Source of the DNA: Elizabethkingia meningoseptica_A
GTDB lineage: Bacteria; Bacteroidota; Bacteroidia; Flavobacteriales; Weeksellaceae
Length of the DNA stretch: 64,000 nucleotides
NCBI RefSeq assembly: GCF_045762675.1
Contig: NZ_JBJDLK010000003.1
Coordinates: 248,001 to 312,000 of the forward strand
Reading direction: 5' to 3'
Shown piece after piece: positions 24,786 through 34,732 of the stretch (positions within the stretch are counted from its first letter, which is position 1; the number at the start of each line of letters is the position of its first letter). Made by a program: the position numbers and the translations under genes. The notes beneath the pieces were generated by a model that worked only from the letters and a program-made list of their open reading frames with translations, was not told where the DNA came from and searched no databases.

Positions 24786-26615
24786 TTATCTCGGGGTTGT
24801 ATATCCCTGATTTAGCATTTGTTGCTGTTGCTGTAACAACAAATTATTCGGATCTTTTTTATTTTTATCGTCTTTTGGTTTTTCCTTGGCCTTCTCTCTT
24901 TCCTGCTCTTCAATGGTCTTAATACCAGTACCCGATGGCATCAGAGACTCGTTTTCATCCTCTTTGTCATTTCTGGATGTATCTTTAAGATCCCAGGGTT
25001 CTTTCATTTCCCAAAGAGGTTTCACCGTCATTTTCTTTCTGAACAGGTAAGCTTCTTCCGGCTGAATATGATTTTCAAAATCAGCACCATCCCATACCCC
25101 ATTCTTATTATTATCAACTAATATCCTTATAGAATAAGTTTCTGCTTTCAGATTATCAAATTTTATTTCGGTTTTACCTTCTACTTTCTGCTCTTTCACG
25201 ACTTCAAAATTATCATTCAGCAATTGTATCCAGAATGGTGCGGTTGGAGCATTGGTAAGTTCAAACACTAAAGATCCGTAATCATCTTTTTTTCCAATAT
25301 CGAAATTATAGATAATCGGCTTTGCATTTTTAAAATAGAAAGCAGATACACTCTCTTTAGCTACCCGAAGACTGTATTTCTTACCGGTCTGCATTTCTGC
25401 ATCCAGATTAATTTCAAATGGATTTGAACGGGATATACTTGCTTTGAAAGGTACAACAACTGTACTATCCGCTTTAAGCTCCCATTGTGCAAAATCCACA
25501 TTATCTAAAGCCATATTTGCCTTCAATTTAAGTCCGCTTCCCGGCGGCAATGTTGTACCGGACTGATTATTCAGGGTAAGCTCGTCTTTAGGATTTACTT
25601 TATAGTAAGTGGATGTGGTATCAACCTTTTTCTTTACGTTATTATAATAGGAAAATTTAAGATTTACAGAAGTATCTTTAAAATTATTCCCTTTTGGATT
25701 AATCCATACATAAGCAGAATCCGATTTAGGCTTATGAACAATTTTAAAATCAGAAAGTGCATCTCCTACTTGTTTTAGCTGAAGACTGTCTGGTTTACCT
25801 TCAAACAGCATATTCAATCCTCCCGGAATAGTTTTGGTTTCAACGTATTTAAATTTCTTCTTTGGTGGAGATACTAATAATCGTAATCCTTTTATATTTT
25901 TCTCCAAATGAATGGGCTCCGGAAGAAAAGCAATTTTTTCTTTTCCGGGATCATAGACTTGATTCTGATTATCATCCTGGAAGGCAATAATATTGTAATC
26001 ACCGGCAGCGAGATAGTTCAGCTCGAAATAACCATCCGGGTCTACTCTCGAGATATAATAAGGTTTGTCTTTATAATCTTTGGCATCTGCTTTATACAAA
26101 CCTACCACCATAGGTTTTTCTTTGTCAGCAGTAGTAATTGTTTCGCCTTTTTTCTTTTTACGGGGATTGAGTACATCATCCACATTCCCGCTTATATATA
26201 TGCTGTCAATAGTTTTCCCTGTTGAAAAAACCAAACTATAATACGGAAGGATATTGCCTTCATTATTATCGGCTATACTGTTTCCGAAATTGAAATTATA
26301 TGTTGTATTTGCCTGTAATGTATCTTCCCACTGTATCAGAACATATTTATTCGCTATAGAAGACGGAATTATCTTCTTGATTTTCTTAATCGGAGGAGAA
26401 ATAACCAACTGCTTTGATGCGTCCTTCAGTGTAACGTATTCATCAAAATCAATCCTCAATTCTTTCAGGCTGGTAGGAACATTCCTCGCCAAAGAATCGG
26501 GATTGGAAGACAGAACTCTTGGAGGCGTTTTATCTTTTTCTCCGCCGTTCGGAGAACCTACTCTTGCACATGAAAATATCAGGAGTATAAAAAACAAAAA
26601 GAAGGCATTTCTCAT
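24786..26615 (-). CDS. Ig-like (Big_5) domain lipoprotein
   Basis: A 609-residue lipoprotein (lipobox Cys16 in LIFSC). After KDKTPPRVLSSNPDSLARNV, a typical opening of bacterial Ig-like Big_5 modules, the Ig fold spans about 30-135. Further beta domains follow, with two D-x-N-x-N type calcium-loop-like segments, one near residues 214-224 (DDNQNQVYD) and one near 500 (DNNKNGVWDG). The C-terminus is charged and Gln-rich. It is a surface or periplasmic protein of unknown role, common in flavobacteria, in an operon with the haem-binding gene. Confidence 0.75.
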   Translation of the reverse strand: MRNAFFLFFILLIFSCARVGSPNGGEKDKTPPRVLSSNPDSLARNVPTSLKELRIDFDEYVTLKDASKQLVISPPIKKIKKIIPSSIANKYVLIQWEDTLQANTTYNFNFGNSIADNNEGNILPYYSLVFSTGKTIDSIYISGNVDDVLNPRKKKKGETITTADKEKPMVVGLYKADAKDYKDKPYYISRVDPDGYFELNYLAAGDYNIIAFQDDNQNQVYDPGKEKIAFLPEPIHLEKNIKGLRLLVSPPKKKFKYVETKTIPGGLNMLFEGKPDSLQLKQVGDALSDFKIVHKPKSDSAYVWINPKGNNFKDTSVNLKFSYYNNVKKKVDTTSTYYKVNPKDELTLNNQSGTTLPPGSGLKLKANMALDNVDFAQWELKADSTVVVPFKASISRSNPFEINLDAEMQTGKKYSLRVAKESVSAFYFKNAKPIIYNFDIGKKDDYGSLVFELTNAPTAPFWIQLLNDNFEVVKEQKVEGKTEIKFDNLKAETYSIRILVDNNKNGVWDGADFENHIQPEEAYLFRKKMTVKPLWEMKEPWDLKDTSRNDKEDENESLMPSGTGIKTIEEQEREKAKEKPKDDKNKKDPNNLLLQQQQQMLNQGYTTPR

Positions 26616-26635
26616 AGGGCAAATTTAGCAATTTT

Positions 26636-27883
26636 CTATTCGCCTGCGTCAGAAGGTTTTTCTTCAGCAGGAAGCCTGGTTAATTCTTTAGTCAGGCGTT
26701 CTTTCTCAACAGGGAAATCTTCAAACAGCCCGGATAAAGCTAATGTAGAATAGACCCTTGATGAGTATTTATTTCCAATGGCAATGATGGTTACTTTAGA
26801 TTTCAGAAGGTGTCCGAAAACAGCATTGGAACCATGCCACCATCCGTTGTGATACGTCAGCTTTTCACCATTGTCAAAAATTTTCATTCTGAATCCGATT
26901 CCGTAATTATTAACGCCTGCTTTTTCATTAGAATAGGGCTGGAAAATAAGATTCTTCAGTTCCGGTTTCAGAAAATCATCTGAAAATAATGCTTTTGAAA
27001 AATTATACAGATCCCGCGGAGTAGTATATACATTCTTATCTCCGTAAATAAGATCTAAATAATCCATTGGGAACATTCTTCTTCCGTTGTTGTAGAAAGA
27101 TCTTGCAGCGGTAGAGATATTTTTTTCCTGAAAAATAAAACTATGTTTCATTTTCAGTGGTTTGAACACAATTTCCTGCATTGCTTCTGGAAAAGCCATC
27201 TGGGTTGTTTTCTCTACAACCAATGCCAGAAGCGCATAGTTGGTATTGCAATACATGAAACCTGTATCCGGTTTCCTTGCCAGTTCCGGTTTATTTTTAA
27301 TAATGAAGTCCAGAATAAACTGATTGCTGATAAATTTTTCTTTAGGAACTTTTGCTTCTTCCAGGAAATGTTCATATTTCGGCAAACCACTCCGCTGCTT
27401 CAACAGCATTTCAACGGTAATTTCAGGATATGGAAATCCTGGGAACAATGTTGTTAAGGGCTCATTAAGTTTTAGTTTACCAGCTTCTATAAGTTTCATT
27501 ACAGCCATGGCTGTAATTGGCTTACTAACTGAGGCAACATGCATTGCAACATCCTGTGTAATCGGAACGGTATTATTTTCCCGAGCAGATCCTCGGTATT
27601 TTTCATAAAGAATGTCATCTCCCTTCGCAACTAAAACACCACCGCTAAGATCTCCTTTTTCCCATACATGCTGGTAATAGTTGTCGATAGTGCGAACGAC
27701 TGATGCTTTATCTGCCAATTTTGAATCTTCCGGTGAAAAAACCTTATTCAAATCTACATTTCCGTAATTTGGAAGTTTGCTTTCGTATTTTTCATCATTA
27801 CTCTGTGCTTTTCCTCCTTCTTTTTTACAAGCTGTAAAAGTTAGTGTAAGAGACAGTAAAAAAAGAGCACTATGCTTCTTCAT
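26636..27883 (-). CDS. Serine hydrolase, beta-lactamase class C/PBP4-like lipoprotein
   Basis: About 415 residues, with a lipoprotein signal peptide ending in TFTAC. The SxxK motif is SVSK (residues 121-124 counted from the upstream ATG at 27892), the YxN motif is YCNTNYALL and a HNGWWHG segment replaces the KTG motif. This places it in the broad beta-lactamase/D-aminopeptidase-like hydrolase family (PF00144), which includes esterases and peptidases. Beta-lactamase activity is not implied. Either ATG (27892 or 27883) could start it; the latter gives a standard signal peptide. It is spaced about 20 bases from both neighbours in the operon. Confidence 0.82.
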   Translation of the reverse strand: MKKHSALFLLSLTLTFTACKKEGGKAQSNDEKYESKLPNYGNVDLNKVFSPEDSKLADKASVVRTIDNYYQHVWEKGDLSGGVLVAKGDDILYEKYRGSARENNTVPITQDVAMHVASVSKPITAMAVMKLIEAGKLKLNEPLTTLFPGFPYPEITVEMLLKQRSGLPKYEHFLEEAKVPKEKFISNQFILDFIIKNKPELARKPDTGFMYCNTNYALLALVVEKTTQMAFPEAMQEIVFKPLKMKHSFIFQEKNISTAARSFYNNGRRMFPMDYLDLIYGDKNVYTTPRDLYNFSKALFSDDFLKPELKNLIFQPYSNEKAGVNNYGIGFRMKIFDNGEKLTYHNGWWHGSNAVFGHLLKSKVTIIAIGNKYSSRVYSTLALSGLFEDFPVEKERLTKELTRLPAEEKPSDAGE

Positions 27884-27912
27884 ATATATCATTTGAATTA
27901 AAAAACGGCAAT

Positions 27913-28854
27913 TTATAAATTTAATTGTAAAATTTTGTCTACAATAAATTGAGCCAGTTTCGTTTTACTTTGTATAGTCCACCCACCGATATGAGGTGTA
28001 ACAATTACTTTTTCAGAATTTAAAAGATAGTCCAGATCCGGATTCTCTGCTGCCTGAATACTCTCAAAAGAAGCTTTTTCAAACTCTAAAACATCCAGAC
28101 ATGCAGCTTTTACTTTTCCTGATTTTAATCCTTCTACAAGAGAAGATGTTTTCACATTTTTACCTCTTGCTGTATTAACAAGATAAAAGTCTTTATTCAT
28201 CTTTTGAATAAAGTTTTCATCGATCAGGTAATATGTTTCCGGAGTTTCGGGGATATGCAGGCTAATAATATCTGCTTCCCGCTGTAAAGTTTCGAGGCTA
28301 ACCTGTGCTGCGTATTCATCACCAAGATCCGGGAGAATATCATGGAAGATAACCTTCACACCAAAACCCGACAATCTTTTGGCAACAGCTTTTCCCATAT
28401 TACCATAACCAATAATACCAAAGGTTTTGCCCATCAGTTCATCACCCCGGTTTTCTTCACGAAGCCAGATTCCTTTCTTCACTTCCAGAGAAGCAATAAA
28501 CAGGCGGTTCATCAGAATAAGAAGCATTCCGATTACATGCTCCGCTACAGAATCTCTGTTTCCTTCCGGTGAATTGATCAGCGCAATACCTAACTCTTTA
28601 GCTTTTTCACCATCTATATTTTCCATTCCGGCACCTACGCGTGCCACAAACTTCAGTTTTTTGGCTGCTTCCAGAAACTTTGCATCTACCGGAATTCTGC
28701 TGCGGATTATAATACCATCATATAGATGAATTTTGGACAATACTTCGTCATAAGAAGAGGTATAATCTTCCTCGAAACGGAATCCTTTCTCCGAAAGTTG
28801 CTCAACAATAAGCGGGTGATTCCTGTCCAGTAAAAGTATCAGAGGTTCGGACAT
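27913..28854 (-). CDS. D-isomer-specific 2-hydroxyacid dehydrogenase
   Basis: A 313-residue NAD-dependent dehydrogenase related to phosphoglycerate dehydrogenase. The Rossmann motif is GIIGYGNMG. Catalytic landmarks are the Arg in VNTARGKNV, the Glu region DVLEFE and the His in TPHIGGWT. It has no ACT domain, so it is a short type acting on a 2-hydroxy or 2-oxo acid. The ATG at 28854 (MSEPLILLLD) was chosen; an upstream extension to 28902 lacks family similarity. It is part of a minus-strand series with short gaps. Confidence 0.87.
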   Translation of the reverse strand: MSEPLILLLDRNHPLIVEQLSEKGFRFEEDYTSSYDEVLSKIHLYDGIIIRSRIPVDAKFLEAAKKLKFVARVGAGMENIDGEKAKELGIALINSPEGNRDSVAEHVIGMLLILMNRLFIASLEVKKGIWLREENRGDELMGKTFGIIGYGNMGKAVAKRLSGFGVKVIFHDILPDLGDEYAAQVSLETLQREADIISLHIPETPETYYLIDENFIQKMNKDFYLVNTARGKNVKTSSLVEGLKSGKVKAACLDVLEFEKASFESIQAAENPDLDYLLNSEKVIVTPHIGGWTIQSKTKLAQFIVDKILQLNL

Positions 28855-28934
28855 TTTCTTATTTAATCTTGTAAAGAGACAGGTTATGCCAAATATTGAC
28901 ATAACCTTGGTTTATTTTTTAAGTATTGAGGAGC

Positions 28935-29456
28935 TTAAATTTCTCCTGCAAACAGCTTTTTCAGTTCGATAGACTCTGTTGGCTTCATTCTTCCTGACAG
29001 GATAAGACTTAATTCTTTTCTTCTCAGGGCTGCTTTATAACGTTCGATCTCTTCGTCTGTTTCAGGCTCAAGCTCCGGTACCGGTACCGGTTTATTAAAT
29101 TCATCTACTGCCACAAAGGTATAAATACCCGCATTGGTATGGATCTTTTTTCTGTGAATAGGATCATCCAACCAAGCATCTACATATACTTCCATTGAAG
29201 TAGAGAATGCACGGGAAACTTTAGATTCCAGTACCACCACACTTCCTTCAGGAATTGGTGCATTGAAAGAAACATGGTTTACCGATGCCGTAACCACTCT
29301 CCTTTCACTATGTCTGGACGCCGATATAGATGCACATCTGTCCATTCGTGCCAATAGCTCGCCCCCGAAAAGGTTACGCAAAGAGTTCGTCTCATTCGGC
29401 AATACGATATTAGTCATTACAGTTAATGACTCTGCTGCTTTTTTCTTTTTCTCCAT
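28935..29456 (-). CDS. Acyl-CoA thioesterase (hotdog fold)
   Basis: A 173-residue hotdog-fold thioesterase of the YciA/BFIT type. The segment NLFGGELLARMDRCASISA holds the helix and catalytic Asp region, and VVTASVNHVSFNAPIPEG is a conserved strand pair. It hydrolyses acyl-CoA to free acid and CoA in the cytoplasm. Its ATG lies inside the 3' end of the HU-like gene (34-base overlap); a later ATG at 29417 would remove the overlap but trim 13 residues. Confidence 0.88.
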   Translation of the reverse strand: MEKKKKAAESLTVMTNIVLPNETNSLRNLFGGELLARMDRCASISASRHSERRVVTASVNHVSFNAPIPEGSVVVLESKVSRAFSTSMEVYVDAWLDDPIHRKKIHTNAGIYTFVAVDEFNKPVPVPELEPETDEEIERYKAALRRKELSLILSGRMKPTESIELKKLFAGEI

Positions 29457-30133
29457 GTTTTATCTTTTGAACCCCTGTGGGTTCTTTTATTTATAGAATC
29501 CTGTTTAATACTGTCTGCTTTTATGCTATCCAGTTTCATTTTTGCAGCTTCAAGCTGTTTTTTCTTCAGCAGCTCTTCTTTAGTCGGTACAATTATTTTT
29601 GGAGGCTGATTCTTTTCAAAAGACTTTTTTCCGAAGATATCTTCCTGTCGCGTAATTCCTAAATAAGCAACAGCACCAACCAGCACTATTCCTATACAAA
29701 CCCATATCCAGGATTTGTTTGCTTTATAATCGTCGGAGTTATTACTTTGCTTTTTAGGTTCCTGAACAGGTTGGATTTTTGAAACTTTAGGAAGTGAGAT
29801 TTCCTCAAGTCCGTAAAAAGAATTATTCAGAATTTTTTCCTGAGGAAAGAAAATAATCTTACCTGCATTATTAATCCATTTCCCTAATCCTTCTACTTCT
29901 ATTTGTTCTTTTGTCAACAGTTCTCTTACCCATTCCTGAGCATAAGCTGTATAATTATTTTCAACTGCTTTTTTATCTGCAACGAACTCTATCTCCTGCT
30001 TTGGCGGAAGAATCTTATCGTTTGCCTCATCCACCTCAGCATGCTTGGTAATAAGGTGTAATGTCCCTAAGCCAGAAAGTTCTACCTTCTTCCGGCTTTG
30101 TAAATCCTGTATGATTTGCTGTGCAATATTCAT
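29423..30133 (-). CDS. HU-CCDC81-like domain membrane protein
   Basis: A 236-residue protein. The N-terminal 110 residues carry two HU/CCDC81-like repeats (VELSGLGTLHLI and IEVEGLGKWIN, each ending in the short GLG turn). A linker follows, then one transmembrane segment (about 142-160, WIWVCIGIVLVGAVAYLG) and a long Lys-rich tail. Family relatives in Bacteroidota often end in an SPOR domain, which is missing here; the tail is instead highly basic. It is a predicted inner-membrane protein, possibly linking DNA or the cell envelope, but function is unknown. The ATG at 30133 fits the family start; 30169 is an alternative. Confidence 0.7.
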   Translation of the reverse strand: MNIAQQIIQDLQSRKKVELSGLGTLHLITKHAEVDEANDKILPPKQEIEFVADKKAVENNYTAYAQEWVRELLTKEQIEVEGLGKWINNAGKIIFFPQEKILNNSFYGLEEISLPKVSKIQPVQEPKKQSNNSDDYKANKSWIWVCIGIVLVGAVAYLGITRQEDIFGKKSFEKNQPPKIIVPTKEELLKKKQLEAAKMKLDSIKADSIKQDSINKRTHRGSKDKTWRKRKKQQSH

Positions 30134-30238
30134 CATGGGCAAATTTATTATTTTATTACAGGATTGCAAAATAGATATACCATACTAAAAGAGAATTTTA
30201 GTATTTAAAAATGAAGTTATCCAAAAAGTCAGGTAAAC

Positions 30239-32428
30239 TCAGTTTTTAGGCTGATAATCCGGAAAGCCTAACTGCCATGCAACAAAAGCAAAAATTTCTC
30301 CCAGATTAGCATATATTTGAGCTATGGGCACTTCTCCTCCATGTCCTCCTTCATAGTCTACTTTCAAAAGTATGGGGTTTTCGGAAATATTGTTCTTGAT
30401 AAGCTTCGCCGCAAATTTTGCCGGAATCCATGGAATAATACGCTCATCATTAATCCCTGCAGTGATAAGGGTTGCAGGATATTTTACGCCATCTTTAATA
30501 TGATGAAATGCATCCATTTCCAATAAAGCTTTAAACTCATCAGGCTTTTCCACCGTTCCTAATTCTGCAATATTTCCGGGACCATTAGGCGTTATTTCAT
30601 TTCTAATAGTATTTGTTAAACCTACATTTACTACAGCAACTTTAAACAAATCCGGTCTTTCCGTCATTGCTCTCCCAACAGTAATACCTCCAGCACTTGT
30701 ACCAAAAATGGCCACCTTATTTTTCGAGGTATACCTTTCTTTTATTAAGTATTCGGTACAATCAATTAAATCTCTCCAGGAATTGGGTTTTGTTTCTTTA
30801 TAACCTCCAAGATGCCATCTTTCTCCTTTCTCTCCGCCGCCTCTTACATGGGCAATTGCCATAATACCGCCAGCTTTAGCCCACATCATATAACTTTTTG
30901 CAAAAAATGGACTCGAAGAGCTTCCATAACCTCCATAAGTATCTATTAAAACCGGGACTTCGCCATTCTTCTTTATATTCTTATCATATATTAAAGTTAA
31001 TGGAACTTCCTCCTGATCTCTTGATTTTACCGTGATTTCTTCAACTATAATATTTTTGAATTCCGGGTATTCAATAATCGGCACCAGATTTTCTGCCCTG
31101 AACTGATTAGTTGCTAAATCATATTTATAGCGTTGTACTTCATGAGTCCACCCTTCACAAGATATCCAAATATCTGAAAAATCTTTTCCTTTGGTTTGCA
31201 AAGCAATATTACCGGAAACATACGGCAAAACAACCGGAATCTCTTTTCCGTTTTTATATAAATATAATCTGGCATCCACTCCATTTTTTGTAGTGGTGTA
31301 GTAAATTCCGTCTTTAGTAATAACAAAATCCTGAAAAACCTCATCTTTTTTCTCCGGAACCAGCACTTCAGGATTTATAAAATCAGGATTTTCGGTATTA
31401 GTTCTACAAAGTTTGAAATTGGGCGTGTTATATCCCGAAAGGAAAACTGTAGTATTACCGGCAGACCTGGAAGAATATACTTTATCTTTTTTATTATAAA
31501 AAGGCTTCCAGTTTTTAATTCCTTTCTGCAGGTCATTTTTGTGGATAATAAATGTATCACTATAGTTATCTACATCTCCAAGTATTCCAATATAATAATT
31601 ATCGTTTTGGTTGTAAGCAACAATACCCGGATACTTTCCTTCGTCGATTTTTAATTCAGGATTGTTAAAATTTGAAAATACCTGATTTATTTTTTTAGGA
31701 TCATCTCCTATTTTATATAAAACGCTTTGGCTGTTCTTCAGGAAATCCGGAGCATTAAGATCTGTTACCGGAAAATAGACATAAAAGAACCCTGAATTAT
31801 CCCACAACCATTTTATTCCGCCAATAGACGCAGGTTCCGTATTGGTAATAATCTGAGGATAAACTTTTTTAGTTTTCACATCTACGACAATCACCTCAGA
31901 GATCTCTTTCCCATTTTCAGAAACAGAAACTGCAATCTTATTCCCATCCCAGTCGGGACTTATATAGTTAATCCCAAAGTTGTGCTGCATTTTGGAATCA
32001 GGATCAAAAGAAGATATAAAATGGGCAGGATTATATAAAAGCTCTTCTTTCCCTTTAGCTCCTTTTTTATAATAGAGCTTTGCTATTTTTTCCTCTGCTC
32101 CTTTTTTTAAATAAAAATAAAGGTCATTCCCTGTTATTTTTAAATTTGAAACAGTATATCCTTTTCTCTGATCAAATTTCAATCTCTCACTAATAAAATA
32201 TTCCTTATAGGGCAGCTTACTTAACACAGAATTAGCATAATCTGTCTGAGATTTCATCCAGTTGAGCGTAGCAGGATCTTTTAAATCTTCAAGATTTCTG
32301 TATTCATCTACTACTTTTATTCCATGGTATTCATCTGTAACAGGTTTTGATGGAGCCGGATTTGTCTTTTGCGCATTAACCTGGGAAACAACTGTAGTGA
32401 TATAAAGAAGAAAATATATTTTTTTCAT
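30239..32428 (-). CDS. Secreted prolyl oligopeptidase family peptidase (S9A)
   Basis: A 729-residue exported peptidase with signal peptide MKKIYFLLYITTVVSQVNAQ. The N-terminal two-thirds form the beta-propeller, and the alpha/beta hydrolase domain holds the triad Ser578 (GTSAGGI), Asp661 (INDER) and His696 (EGGHGG). The family cuts after proline in short peptides. The classical flavobacterial prolyl endopeptidase has GRSNGG around its Ser, so this is a divergent paralogue and its specificity may differ. The ATG at 32428 was chosen because it starts the signal peptide; 32473 is the upstream alternative. Confidence 0.9.
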   Translation of the reverse strand: MKKIYFLLYITTVVSQVNAQKTNPAPSKPVTDEYHGIKVVDEYRNLEDLKDPATLNWMKSQTDYANSVLSKLPYKEYFISERLKFDQRKGYTVSNLKITGNDLYFYLKKGAEEKIAKLYYKKGAKGKEELLYNPAHFISSFDPDSKMQHNFGINYISPDWDGNKIAVSVSENGKEISEVIVVDVKTKKVYPQIITNTEPASIGGIKWLWDNSGFFYVYFPVTDLNAPDFLKNSQSVLYKIGDDPKKINQVFSNFNNPELKIDEGKYPGIVAYNQNDNYYIGILGDVDNYSDTFIIHKNDLQKGIKNWKPFYNKKDKVYSSRSAGNTTVFLSGYNTPNFKLCRTNTENPDFINPEVLVPEKKDEVFQDFVITKDGIYYTTTKNGVDARLYLYKNGKEIPVVLPYVSGNIALQTKGKDFSDIWISCEGWTHEVQRYKYDLATNQFRAENLVPIIEYPEFKNIIVEEITVKSRDQEEVPLTLIYDKNIKKNGEVPVLIDTYGGYGSSSSPFFAKSYMMWAKAGGIMAIAHVRGGGEKGERWHLGGYKETKPNSWRDLIDCTEYLIKERYTSKNKVAIFGTSAGGITVGRAMTERPDLFKVAVVNVGLTNTIRNEITPNGPGNIAELGTVEKPDEFKALLEMDAFHHIKDGVKYPATLITAGINDERIIPWIPAKFAAKLIKNNISENPILLKVDYEGGHGGEVPIAQIYANLGEIFAFVAWQLGFPDYQPKN

Positions 32429-32499
32429 AGATAATATGGTGGATTTGTGTGGATAAATATAGGGATAAAACATCCATACTTACGCTATCTTTTTTACAA

Positions 32500-32533
32500 A
32501 AAACCCCGGCACATCATACGACATGCCGGGGTT
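32500..32533 (-). terminator. Terminator of the thiamine-regulated TonB receptor gene
   Basis: Arms AACCCCGGCA and TGCCGGGGTT around a 12-base loop; on the minus-strand transcript a U-run follows. It lies 30 bases beyond the receptor stop. Confidence 0.85.
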
Positions 32534-32562
32534 AAATAAAGTAAATTAATATAGAAGATGAT

Positions 32563-34671
32563 TTAGTTAAATTTCAATGATATTCCGGCAAGAAAATTAG
32601 TACCTGCCTGAGCATAATAAAACGGTCCGGCATAACCATTATTGATATATTTCTGGTTAAATAAATTATTGACCAGTAAATTGAAGCCTATATCTGTTTT
32701 ACCCCATCTTACATTATAGCTGGCAATAATATCCGATAAGTAATAAGAATTTATTTTATTTTCCGGTGCATCTGTATTATCCAGATGCTGAGATCCTACC
32801 AGTTTATTAACCCATGAAAACTGCAAATCTTTCACTGGTAAATAGTTCAGTGTAATATTTCCTATAAAGTTTGGTGCAAAAGAAGTATTCGTTGTTCCTA
32901 AGTGCTGAATCTCAGTTTTGGAAAGCTGTATGATATAATCTTTGTTTTTATTCTGGCTGAACGTCGCATTCATTAAAACATTAAACTTTTCAGTAAAGTT
33001 ATAACCAGCCCCAACTTCTATCCCTGCACGGTAACTTTTCCCGACATTCTGACGCAATGGTGCACCAACATTATTAATAGCACCGCTAAGAACCAACTGA
33101 TCCTTATACAGCATATAATAAGCATTAGCCGTTAATGACAGGTCTCCAAATGTTTTATTATAGCCCAATTCAAAATCATGTAGTTTTTCCGGTTTGATAT
33201 CAGGATTCGCGACAATATCATTACGAACAGGTTCGCGATGAGCATTCGCGTATGAGAAATATAAAACACCTCCGTCGAGATGGTAATTAATCCCAGCCTT
33301 AGGATTGAAAAAAGTGTACTTCTTATCAAATACAGGAGCCTCTTCAGGATTGGCAAGAACAACATTTGATTTGTATATAATATTCCGAAGTTGTATATCT
33401 CCGAATACTTCAAAATCTCCAAACCTGTATAAGGCTTTGGCATAACCTGAAATTTCACTTTTTGTTGCATTATTCCGGTAATATTCCACCGGAAGACTCA
33501 ATTGCTGAAGATTCGATCCGCTTATAATTTGTCCGTAGTGTCTTCCATAATACTGGTTGGCAACCAATCCGAAATTTAAATCCCACTGGTTTACTTTTCC
33601 GTTCAGTTCCGAAACAAAACCATAAAAATCATTGTCCAGCCATTTTCTGCTGACCAAATCTCCTGTAGTAACCTTTTCATTTCCTACCGTTAATGGCGGA
33701 ATGCCATAATTGCTAAATTCCTGATTGGAATTGTAATTTTCATAATACCCCAAACCACGGGTGTAATGCAGGGTTGTATTCAGTTTCCAGTCATCATTAA
33801 AACGCTGCTCCCATAGAAGATGATAATGTCTTTGTTTATAATTATCGGTTTCATTACCATAAAATCCTACAACCTTGCCATCCTTGTCATATATTTCACC
33901 TGAAGGATTATAGCGTGGATTAAGTTCATATTGTTCTTTAGAAATTCCGTTCCAGGCCTGATATGTTTTCTCTTTTCCGCCAAAAGTCTGGAAACGAATT
34001 TTGGTATTTCCGTCTTTATATACCCCCACAAAATTATAGGAATTAAGATCAGAGAAAGCCCTGTCAATATAGCCGTCGGATTTAATAATGGAATACCGTC
34101 CCATAAACGATAGCTTACCATTTAACAGACTTCCCGTTCCGGCTTCAAACGAATGTTTATGGGTATTGAATGATCCCATCGAATTTTGTGTAGAAAAATA
34201 GGGCTGTTCATCCGGATCGCGGCTGATAATATTAACACTTGCCCCAAAAGCAGCGACACCATTGGAAGAAGTTCCTACACCACGCTGAATAATAATATTG
34301 GAAGCCGAAGAAGTCACATCCGGCATATTAACAAAGAAAGTTCCCTGAGATTCACTGTCATTATAAGGAACACCATTCAGCATTACATTGATACGGGTTG
34401 CATCCACACCCCTTATTCTCAACCCAGTATAACCTACGCCATTTCCGGCATCGGAAGTTGTTTCTACTGAAATCTGATTTTTTAAAAGATATGGTAAATC
34501 CTGTCCAAGATTCTTTCTGCTTAAGTCCTTCTCTACATTAACTACTTCTTTAGTTACAGGAAGTCTTTTAATGACTCTTACTTCGTCAATTTCTCTTACT
34601 GAGTCCTGTTTACTTTGCGCAAAGGCAAAAGATGCTGCACCAAGTGCTGATAAAAAAAATAACCCTTTCAT
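32563..34671 (-). CDS. TonB-dependent receptor, probably for thiamine or a thiamine derivative
   Basis: A roughly 702-residue outer-membrane receptor with signal peptide MKGLFFLSALGAASFAFAQ, a TonB-box/plug start (EIDEVRVIKRLPVT), plug motifs RGVDATRINVMLNGVP and VGTSSNGVAAFGASVNI, and a barrel ending in SLKFN. It has no carboxypeptidase-like domain and no SusD partner. A TPP riboswitch lies directly upstream, so its expression should fall when thiamine pyrophosphate is plentiful. That regulation is the main evidence for thiamine uptake, as for the TPP-controlled OMR1-type receptors of Bacteroidota. It is a single gene ending at a strong terminator. Confidence 0.9.
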   Translation of the reverse strand: MKGLFFLSALGAASFAFAQSKQDSVREIDEVRVIKRLPVTKEVVNVEKDLSRKNLGQDLPYLLKNQISVETTSDAGNGVGYTGLRIRGVDATRINVMLNGVPYNDSESQGTFFVNMPDVTSSASNIIIQRGVGTSSNGVAAFGASVNIISRDPDEQPYFSTQNSMGSFNTHKHSFEAGTGSLLNGKLSFMGRYSIIKSDGYIDRAFSDLNSYNFVGVYKDGNTKIRFQTFGGKEKTYQAWNGISKEQYELNPRYNPSGEIYDKDGKVVGFYGNETDNYKQRHYHLLWEQRFNDDWKLNTTLHYTRGLGYYENYNSNQEFSNYGIPPLTVGNEKVTTGDLVSRKWLDNDFYGFVSELNGKVNQWDLNFGLVANQYYGRHYGQIISGSNLQQLSLPVEYYRNNATKSEISGYAKALYRFGDFEVFGDIQLRNIIYKSNVVLANPEEAPVFDKKYTFFNPKAGINYHLDGGVLYFSYANAHREPVRNDIVANPDIKPEKLHDFELGYNKTFGDLSLTANAYYMLYKDQLVLSGAINNVGAPLRQNVGKSYRAGIEVGAGYNFTEKFNVLMNATFSQNKNKDYIIQLSKTEIQHLGTTNTSFAPNFIGNITLNYLPVKDLQFSWVNKLVGSQHLDNTDAPENKINSYYLSDIIASYNVRWGKTDIGFNLLVNNLFNQKYINNGYAGPFYYAQAGTNFLAGISLKFN

Positions 34672-34732
34672 TCTCACATATTTTAGTGGAACAAAAGGAT
34701 GCATCAAAATGACCAAGTCATTTTTTACTTAG

